Source of the DNA: UBA817 sp049889215
GTDB taxonomy: Bacteria; Margulisbacteria; Marinamargulisbacteria; UBA817
Length of the DNA stretch: 20,086 nt
Reading direction: 5' to 3'
Assembly (NCBI GenBank): GCA_049889215.1
Contig: JBMHDV010000009.1
Span: forward strand, 1-20,086
The notes under the pieces were generated by a model that was not told the origin of the DNA, ran no database searches, and saw only the letters and a list, made by a program, of their open reading frames with translations. Position 1 is the first letter of the stretch. Each line of letters begins with the position of its first letter. The position numbers and the translations under genes are program-made. Of the stretch, positions 14,448 to 20,086 are shown piece by piece.

Positions 14448-15296
14448 GTGAGAAACCTAAACCCAATGGCCGTTGGCCCCATCATTATTTTATGTGCCAA
14501 TGCCTTTTTTACAGGTAGTTTTTCACTGTCAAAGTGGCTCACCACGGGTACTGCTGTCTGGGTAATCATGTGGTTTCGTTTTTTAGCTGGCCCCATGTTT
14601 TTAGGGCCCTATTGCGCTGTAACCAAACACCCATTGCCCATGCGGTCATGGCCCTTATTGGGATTCCGTGTGCTTTGTGGCATCTCCGCCATGTCATCAC
14701 TCTTTTTTGCCTTTAAATACGGCGATATTGCCAAAAGCACTTTAATTTTTGAGTTATCGATTATTTGGACGGTCATTATCGAAGCAATACTATTTAAAAA
14801 ACGTTTGCATGCGTACTCACTTGCGAGTTTACCTGTGGCATTTATTGGCTTAATGTTAGTACTCAATGTAACATCATTCAGTCAAATTCAAATTGGCGAT
14901 GCATTTGCACTACTTGGCTCATTTTTTAATGCCGGGGTCTACCTTAGCTTAAAAAAACTACGTGATCAATACAACACGGTCACCGTTGTATTCTGGACGT
15001 ACCTGTTGTCCAGTCTCATCATGCTGGTACCAGCGAGTTCCGCACTTTTATCATTAAAAGGGCCCACCTTAATTGGCTTACTTACCATGTGCGCGGTTGG
15101 TTTTGTCGGTCAAATGTTAATGACGTTGGGGTTTAAATATTCCTCAGCATCCGTGTCATCTCTTTTTATGATGAGCATTGTCCCATTTACGGCCATTTCA
15201 GGCGCTGTATTTTTTAACGAGGTATTTACTCAAATAACCATCCTTGGCATGGCCATGGTGGTGGCATCATTAATGGTGGTGGCGCGTTGGCGTTAG
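14448..15296 (+). CDS. EamA/DMT-family inner-membrane transporter
   Basis: 282 residues, almost entirely hydrophobic, with about ten transmembrane helices in two EamA-type halves. The first half contains WFRFLAGP and AMSSLFFAFKYGDIAKSTLIFELSIIWTVIIEAILFKKR, and the second contains LGFKYSSASVSSLFMMSIVPFTAISGAVFFNEVF. This is the typical drug/metabolite-transporter arrangement, also seen in S-adenosylmethionine carriers of intracellular bacteria. The substrate cannot be told from sequence. The start is uncertain: GTG at 14448 (a TATCGT ends 7 nt before it) or ATG at 14466; neither has a Shine-Dalgarno. Its stop overlaps the stop of lepA (4 nt, convergent). Confidence 0.9.
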   Translation: MRNLNPMAVGPIIILCANAFFTGSFSLSKWLTTGTAVWVIMWFRFLAGPMFLGPYCAVTKHPLPMRSWPLLGFRVLCGISAMSSLFFAFKYGDIAKSTLIFELSIIWTVIIEAILFKKRLHAYSLASLPVAFIGLMLVLNVTSFSQIQIGDAFALLGSFFNAGVYLSLKKLRDQYNTVTVVFWTYLLSSLIMLVPASSALLSLKGPTLIGLLTMCAVGFVGQMLMTLGFKYSSASVSSLFMMSIVPFTAISGAVFFNEVFTQITILGMAMVVASLMVVARWR

Positions 15297-17083
15297 TCCA
15301 GTTTTAGTGCCGATAAGAACGCCTCTTTTGGTACTGAAATTGAGCCCAATTGCTTCATCTTCTTTTTACCGGCCTTTTGCTTTTCAAGCAGTTTTCGTTT
15401 TCGTGTAATATCGCCACCGTAACAACGCGCAGTTACATTTTTACGAAGGGCTTTAATGGTTTCACGGCAAATAATTTTGCCCCCAATGGCACCTTGCACA
15501 ATCACTTCATACAACTGCTGAGGAATCAGTTCTTTAAGTTTTTCTGCCATTTTACCAGCAATATGGCGGGCCTTGGTTTGGTGAGCAATAAACGATAGTG
15601 CGTCCACAGGGTCCCCATTAATCATCATATTCACTTTAACGAGTTTTGTTGGCCTGTACCCTTCAATCCAATAATCCATGGATGCATACCCTTGAGTACG
15701 TGATTTTAACTTATCAAAAAAGTTCGAAATAATTTCGTTCATTGGGATTTCATATACAAAGCTTTGTCGTAACGAATCAATCAATTCTGTTTTAACGTAC
15801 ACCCCGCGATGCTCTTGGGCCAACTCCATAATGGCACCGGTGTATTGTGTGGGTGCAATAATCGATAACCCAACATACGGCTCCTGAATTTCCGCAATCG
15901 TTTGAACATCAGGATAGTCACTGGGGTTATCCAAATCAAAGGCATTGCCATTGGTTTGTTTAATTTTATAAGTCACACTGGGCGCAGTTAGTACAATATC
16001 AATGCCAAATTCACGTTCAATTCGCTCTTGAATAATTTCCATATGCAATAAGCCTAAAAATCCACAGCGAAAGCCAAAGCCAAGGGCTTGGGAACTTTCC
16101 GTATCAAACGTGAGTGATGAATCATTCAGTTTTAATTTTTCCAACGCCACTTTTAAATCTTCATAGTCATTGGTATCAACAGGGTAAATGCCAGAAAATA
16201 CCATGGGTTTAACTTCCTTATAGCCTGATAAAGCGTCCTCAGCGGGTGCTTTTGCCAAGGTAATGGTATCCCCAATATTGGCATCATCCACTTGCTTCAT
16301 GCTGGATGTCACATACCCAACATTTCCGTTAATGATTTGCCCTGACGATGTCATTTTTGGCTTAAAATGACCAATGTCAGTGACATCGAATGCTCGCCCG
16401 GTGGACATCATTTGAATTTTGTCACCCTTTTTTAGTTCACCGTTCATAACACGAACATAGGCAATAACCCCACGATACGAATCGTAATGAGCATCAAAAA
16501 TTAAGGCACGTAACTTGTCATCGTCAAACTGCGGCTCAGGTGCAGGAATTTTTTCCACGACATGATCTAAAATATCAGCCACCCCAATGCCTGACTTTGC
16601 CGAACACTTGATGCAATCTTCAGCAGGTATCCCAAACACTTGTTCAATATCCATGGCCACTTTATCAGCATCAGCTGCAGGCAAATCAATTTTGTTTATG
16701 ACTGGAATAATTTCCAAGTCATTTTCCAAGGCCAAGTAAAAGTTAGCGATGGTTTGAGCTTCAATGCCTTGTGCTGCATCCACCAATAGTAATGCGCCTT
16801 CACAAGCAGCGAGAGACCGAGACACTTCATAACTAAAGTCAACGTGCCCAGGTGTGTCAATCAGATTAAGGGTATACGTGGTATCATCTTTGGCATATTC
16901 CAAGCGAACAGCCTGCATTTTAATGGTAATGCCACGCTCACGTTCCAAATCCATGGTATCCAGCAACTGCGCTTTCATTTCTCGTTGCTCAACGGTATTG
17001 GTTAATTCAATTAACCGGTCCGACAATGTCGACTTGCCATGGTCAATGTGCGCAATAATGCAAAAGTTACGTATGTGATTCAT
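15293..17083 (-). CDS. lepA: Elongation factor 4 (back-translocating GTPase LepA)
   Basis: Ribosome-associated GTPase affecting translation and 30S maturation. At 596 residues it has the standard length. G-domain motifs are AHIDHGKST (P-loop, residues 11-19), the RERGITIK switch I segment, DTPGHVDF (G3) and NKIDLP (G4). Domain II follows, then domain III with [23 protein letters not shown]-type sequence, an EF-G domain V-like region, and the unique LepA C-terminal domain with a [21 protein letters not shown] stretch and the closing [21 protein letters not shown] block. No linked lepB follows. The start is fixed by the N-terminal [18 protein letters not shown]. A promoter with TATAAT ending 7 nt from the ATG predicts a leaderless mRNA. 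Divergent from hldE1. Confidence 0.98.
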   Translation of the reverse strand: [596 protein letters not shown]

Positions 17084-17090
17084 GCATCGT

Positions 17091-17120
17091 ATTATAACGT
17101 GGGTTGGTAAGGGTATCCAA
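17091..17120 (-). promoter_or_regulatory. Candidate lepA promoter (leaderless)
   Basis: On the minus strand, TTGGAT (reverse complement of 17115-17120), an 18-nt spacer and a perfect TATAAT (reverse complement of 17091-17096). Seven nucleotides separate the -10 box from the ATG at 17083, placing the first transcribed base at 17083-17084. Confidence 0.65.
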
Positions 17121-17150
17121 TATTAAAAAATTCTTTATTAGAAATCTGTG

Positions 17151-17179
17151 TTCAAAAATTAGTTTAATTCATTTAAAAT
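17151..17179 (+). promoter_or_regulatory. Candidate hldE1 promoter (leaderless)
   Basis: TTCAAA (17151-17156), 17 nt, TAAAAT (17174-17179), then 7 nt to the ATG at 17187. It drives away from the lepA promoter in the same 103-bp intergenic gap. No Shine-Dalgarno is present. Confidence 0.55.
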
Positions 17180-17186
17180 AAATGTA

Positions 17187-18149
17187 ATGTCCTTTAAAGA
17201 AAAAATAAATAAACAACCCAATATTTTAGTCATTGGGGATTTAATTTTAGACCAATATTTTTGGACGGATGTGAATCGCATTTCACCAGAGGCACCAGTC
17301 CCAGTCTGTCATGTTCAAAACACAACCTTTTGTTTGGGAGGGGCAGGCAACGTAGCTAATAATTTGAGTGCGTTTGGCGCGAAGGCATCAATGGCTTCTT
17401 TAATTGGTACAGATGATAATGCAAATTTGCTCAAGCAGTGTATGTTAGACGCAAACATTGATCACGATTTTGTTATTGGGGTTGAGAAATTAACCACCAT
17501 TTGCAAAACTCGAGTATTGGCCAAAGGACAACAGTTGTGTCGAATTGATCATGAGGCCCCAATAAATGAACCGAATAAAATTGATCAATTAACTAGGCAA
17601 TTAAATAAATCAATATCGAATATAGATGTGATTGTGATTTCTGATTATGGAAAAGGTATTATCACTAAGGCATTTGCAGCTCATATAATTTTAATAGCAA
17701 ATTCCAACAATATTCCAGTTATTGTTGACCCTAAAGGTGATGACGCTTCAAAATATTCTGGTGCAACTTATATCACACCCAATTTAGCTGAATTTAAACA
17801 ATTCTCAAAGTTGTCAGACATTTCCGATCAAAACCTTATTGATGAATATGCAAAAAAAATTCTAACCAATCACTCCATTAAAAATATCTTATTAACCCGA
17901 AGTGCTGATGGTATGTCGTTAATTAATGAAACTGAAACTAAACAATTTTCAACAAAAGCCATTGAAGTTTTTGACGTATCCGGTGCAGGAGATACAGTTG
18001 TTGCAGCATTGGCATTTGGCTTAGGAAATGGCTGGACAGTGTCAGAGTCCATTGAATTTGCTAACATCGCTGCTGGAATTGTGGTGTCTAAAGTTGGAAC
18101 AGCAACAACAACCATTGAAGAAATCGATGCCCATGAATCACATTTATAA
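17187..18149 (+). CDS. hldE1 (rfaE1): D-glycero-beta-D-manno-heptose-7-phosphate kinase (separate HldE1)
   Basis: PfkB-family kinase that phosphorylates heptose 7-phosphate at C1, making the bisphosphate precursor of ADP-heptose for LPS inner core. 320 residues match the N-terminal half of E. coli HldE. Visible landmarks are GDLILDQYFWTDVNRISPEAPVPV near the N-terminus, LGGAGNVANNL, the DPKGDDASKY segment, TPNLAEF, and the catalytic DVSGAGDT (about 263-270). The stop lies 17 nt inside the adenylyltransferase gene, in another frame, so the two halves of HldE are separate but coupled. Both halves look complete, which argues for a true split rather than a frameshift. The phosphatase GmhB and epimerase HldD are not in the window. 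Confidence 0.93.
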   Translation: MSFKEKINKQPNILVIGDLILDQYFWTDVNRISPEAPVPVCHVQNTTFCLGGAGNVANNLSAFGAKASMASLIGTDDNANLLKQCMLDANIDHDFVIGVEKLTTICKTRVLAKGQQLCRIDHEAPINEPNKIDQLTRQLNKSISNIDVIVISDYGKGIITKAFAAHIILIANSNNIPVIVDPKGDDASKYSGATYITPNLAEFKQFSKLSDISDQNLIDEYAKKILTNHSIKNILLTRSADGMSLINETETKQFSTKAIEVFDVSGAGDTVVAALAFGLGNGWTVSESIEFANIAAGIVVSKVGTATTTIEEIDAHESHL

Positions 18150-18597
18150 TAGTGACACAATTTCTCACTTTTTAAGTGAAAATAAGTCGAAGAGAATTAT
18201 TTTTACGAATGGCTGTTTTGATCTTTTACATCCAGGGCATGTTCAATACTTAGCAGATGCAAAATCGTTGGGAGATATTTTAATTGTTGGGTTGAATTCT
18301 GATACTTCTGTAACTCAGTTAAAAGGCCCAAATCGTCCAATAAATGACCAGGTATTTCGATCACAAATGCTGCTTGCGTTAAAGCCCGTAGATGCCGTTA
18401 TTATTTTTGAGGAAGATACACCCATATCAGTTTTATCGATTATTAAGCCAAATATTCATGTTAAAGGTGGCGATTATCAACCAGAACAGTTGCCTGAATA
18501 CGAAACAGTAGTATCCAATGGGGGAGAGGTTAAATGCGTATCCTTTATTGAAGGTTATTCATCAAGTGAGATTATCGCTAAAATTTTAGCGAATTAA
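18133..18597 (+). CDS. hldE2 (rfaE2): D-glycero-beta-D-manno-heptose 1-phosphate adenylyltransferase (separate HldE2)
   Basis: Transfers AMP from ATP to heptose 1-phosphate, forming ADP-heptose. The 154 residues form a nucleotidyltransferase domain: TNGCFDLLHPGHVQYL with the HxGH motif near residue 30, VGLNSDTSVTQLKGPNRPI, VDAVIIFEEDTPISVL, KPNIHVKGGDY, and the terminal EGYSSSEII. The ATG at 18133 (or 18127) lies inside the end of hldE1, consistent with translational coupling. The frame is open further upstream to 18028, but that part is hldE1 read in the wrong frame. It converges on the TrpD2-like gene with 18 nt between stops. Confidence 0.92.
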   Translation: MNHIYNSDTISHFLSENKSKRIIFTNGCFDLLHPGHVQYLADAKSLGDILIVGLNSDTSVTQLKGPNRPINDQVFRSQMLLALKPVDAVIIFEEDTPISVLSIIKPNIHVKGGDYQPEQLPEYETVVSNGGEVKCVSFIEGYSSSEIIAKILAN

Positions 18598-18615
18598 TAA
18601 CATGCGCAAAAATGT

Positions 18616-19896
18616 TTAATGTCTACACCCGCGTTCCCAATGTTGGAATGCGTTTCCAGTCTCGATAGACTCGGTTATCGCGGTGTTTAGTTGCTCGATA
18701 TCTTTATTTAAAACAGTTCCAATAGCAAGTGCTTGATATTTTAAATAGTTTGAATAATTAACTAGTTCTCCTTTTAATGCCTTAATACCAATTCCTAATG
18801 AATCATTTGGGTTTTGATCAATCAGCTCTTGAGGTGTAACACCAACAATGTCAGGTGTCATGAAATCATACACGGGTTCATTATCTTTTTGCATAGTAAT
18901 AAAAGGCGCTCGCCGATCAAATGGTAATAATGTTGATCCTTCAACACCTCGAACAAGCAATAATTGATTATATTTTTGACCATGGCGAACTAAATCAATG
19001 GTTTTTTGTTTGTATGGTGGGTGAGTAAACCCAGTTACACATACATTATGCTTAGCATAAATTGGGCATAACCATTTTTCTATTGTCGCTAATACAGGTC
19101 GCTTTACCATGTCAATTCGTGTTTGAATCAGTTGATGCAAGTCAGGACAAAAAACGGATTGGTCTAAGTAGCCCCATCCAATCGTTGGGTCTGTTAACTG
19201 ATTACAAACATTATCAATCAATTGAAGCGGGTTCTTTTGGGTAGTCAAAAACAATTTGTGAGTATTCATTCCATTTTTGGGTGATATATCTTTCACCCCA
19301 TGCAATAGGGTGGGAATCCCCACAGAGCCCAAAAGGGCAGCTAAGAATGGTTGTAAAAAGTAGGATCGATTAAAGCCATCATAAGGGGTTGCTAAATCAA
19401 CTAGTAATGGAATATTTATTGATTTACGTAGTGTTCGTTCAGCAAAGAAGTCATAGACAGTTGTATTTTCTTCAAAGGTTTCTTCTTTTAATCGCAATCC
19501 TTCAAATAATGTTGCTGCATAATAATCAGCAATATTATCTGTAAAAATGGCGGTTAAAAATTCATTTAATTCTTCACGTGATAGTGATGTTTGATTTAAA
19601 AGCTGTATTAATGTATCTTCAATTTTATTTTTTGGCGTGTTAAAAAAGTAATGCAACTCTTTCGGTAACGCAGTTTTGTAGTTTTTCTTTAAATTTTCAA
19701 GTGCCTCGGCTTCTTCAGTTGTGGTTGGTAACATGATCCAAGCCGTAAGTAATGTTGCCTTTCGAGAGAGGGGGATCTCATTTGATAGCCAGTGATTAGC
19801 AACAAACATTAAATCATCATTATCCATATGCTTACTCATGGTTTTTCCGGTACCTTTATGTTTTAAAACCTGACGAAATCGATCATTTGAGTTCAT
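18616..19896 (-). CDS. TrpD2/YbiB-like glycosyltransferase-family-3 protein
   Basis: 426 residues resembling anthranilate phosphoribosyltransferase. An N-terminal helical domain (LSRKATLLTAWIMLPTTTEEAEALENL) precedes the GT3 core: DLATPYDGFNRSYFLQPFLAALLGSVGIPTLLHG, then GWGYLDQSVFCPDLHQLIQTR, KRPVLATIEKWLCPI, VTGFTHPPY, and VRGVEGSTLLPFDRR. True TrpD enzymes have the glycine-rich GTGGD motif for PRPP; here I see DLATPYDGF instead, as in the TrpD2 (YbiB) subgroup, which in E. coli binds nucleic acid and lacks tryptophan-synthetic activity. No trp genes are near. It is therefore unlikely to work in tryptophan synthesis. A strong leaderless-type promoter precedes the ATG; an internal start at residue 20 or 24 is less likely. 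Confidence 0.82.
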   Translation of the reverse strand: MNSNDRFRQVLKHKGTGKTMSKHMDNDDLMFVANHWLSNEIPLSRKATLLTAWIMLPTTTEEAEALENLKKNYKTALPKELHYFFNTPKNKIEDTLIQLLNQTSLSREELNEFLTAIFTDNIADYYAATLFEGLRLKEETFEENTTVYDFFAERTLRKSINIPLLVDLATPYDGFNRSYFLQPFLAALLGSVGIPTLLHGVKDISPKNGMNTHKLFLTTQKNPLQLIDNVCNQLTDPTIGWGYLDQSVFCPDLHQLIQTRIDMVKRPVLATIEKWLCPIYAKHNVCVTGFTHPPYKQKTIDLVRHGQKYNQLLLVRGVEGSTLLPFDRRAPFITMQKDNEPVYDFMTPDIVGVTPQELIDQNPNDSLGIGIKALKGELVNYSNYLKYQALAIGTVLNKDIEQLNTAITESIETGNAFQHWERGCRH

Positions 19897-19902
19897 AAAA
19901 TA

Positions 19903-19931
19903 ACTATATCAAAATTAAAAATGTCTGTGAA
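19903..19931 (-). promoter_or_regulatory. Strong candidate promoter of the TrpD2-like gene (leaderless)
   Basis: On the minus strand, TTCACA (reverse complement of 19926-19931), exactly 17 nt, then TATAGT (reverse complement of 19903-19908). Six nucleotides separate it from the ATG at 19896, so the expected first transcribed base is the A of the ATG. Confidence 0.7.
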
Positions 19932-19966
19932 AAAAAACAATTAAAAAAATTTAGTAAAATATATGG

Positions 19967-19984
19967 AAAAAGCTGAGACTTTTT
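19967..19984. other. Small A/T-rich hairpin
   Basis: AAAAAG and CTTTTT flank a 6-nt loop (CTGAGA). It might end a transcript entering from the right on the minus strand, but the stem is weak and AT-rich. Low support. Confidence 0.25.
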
Positions 19985-20046
19985 GAAATAATGATTGTTA
20001 CAAAATTTAAAATTTACATTTGAATCCAAGCCAATTGATCGGTACT

Positions 20047-20086
20047 ATTAAGTTACATACTCTTCAAACAATAGTCGTAACTTAAT
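20047..20086. repeat. Perfect 10-bp inverted repeat at the window edge
   Basis: ATTAAGTTAC (20047-20056) and GTAACTTAAT (20077-20086) are exact inverted copies separated by 20 nt. A further ACT/AGT pair lies inside (20059-20061 and 20073-20075). The right arm ends on the last base of the window, so its full extent cannot be judged. It could be an operator pair, a terminator hairpin or the end of an element. Confidence 0.6.

Noticed and set aside
18028..18132. Longer start for the adenylyltransferase gene
   Set aside because: This stretch is the conserved C-terminus of the heptose kinase read in another frame.

Overview
The window is about 20 kb of AT-rich bacterial chromosome, densely packed with mostly short intergenic gaps. 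It carries ordinary housekeeping genes of a Gram-negative cell: heme synthesis (hemF), phosphatidylethanolamine synthesis (psd), LPS heptose synthesis (split hldE), folate synthesis (pabB-pabC), EF4 (lepA), MsrA and a 2Fe-2S ferredoxin. The short psd with an FGSR cleavage site, the HSDL2-type dehydrogenase, the M32 carboxypeptidase and the small acidic ferredoxin point to an alphaproteobacterium. A leucine-rich-repeat protein, an EamA/DMT transporter and a pyruvate-carboxylase-like protein with a presequence-like N-terminus would fit a host-associated lineage, but that placement is inference.

Layout. 1-306: N-terminal part of hemF (minus, runs off the left edge). 431-2017: a small Cys-rich protein, exported MsrA and an LRR protein (plus). 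2039-4071: ferredoxin, M32 carboxypeptidase and a small overlapping upstream ORF (minus). 4166-5957: psd, then an ORF6N-RhuM fusion of phage/accessory type (plus). 5968-7891: pabC and pabB (minus), divergent from an NTF2-like protein (7929-8306). 8311-8558: a hairpin-rich 111-bp tandem repeat in a roughly 600-bp gene-free stretch. 8906-13614: a two-gene unit (plus) encoding a very divergent but apparently complete pyruvate carboxylase and a short biotin ligase. 13609-17083: SDR (minus), DMT transporter (plus) and lepA (minus). 17187-18597: split heptose kinase/adenylyltransferase pair (plus). 18616-19896: TrpD2/YbiB-like protein (minus). 19897-20086: AT-rich, with a perfect inverted repeat at the right edge.

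How the genes work together. PabB and PabC catalyse consecutive steps from chorismate to p-aminobenzoate. HldE1 and HldE2 phosphorylate and adenylylate heptose for LPS. The short biotin ligase is placed to biotinylate the adjacent carboxylase on K1309.

Most unusual points: (1) the divergent carboxylase with a mitochondrial-presequence-like N-terminus and its own truncated, motif-deviant biotin ligase; (2) a recurring promoter layout in which a -10 box ends 6-7 nt before the start codon (psd, trpD2-like, hldE1, lepA, msrA, NTF2-like), predicting leaderless mRNAs as a common mode here; (3) the 111-bp tandem palindromic repeat, whose length is a whole number of codons and which stays open in frame. 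I saw no tRNA, rRNA, CRISPR array or transposase gene.
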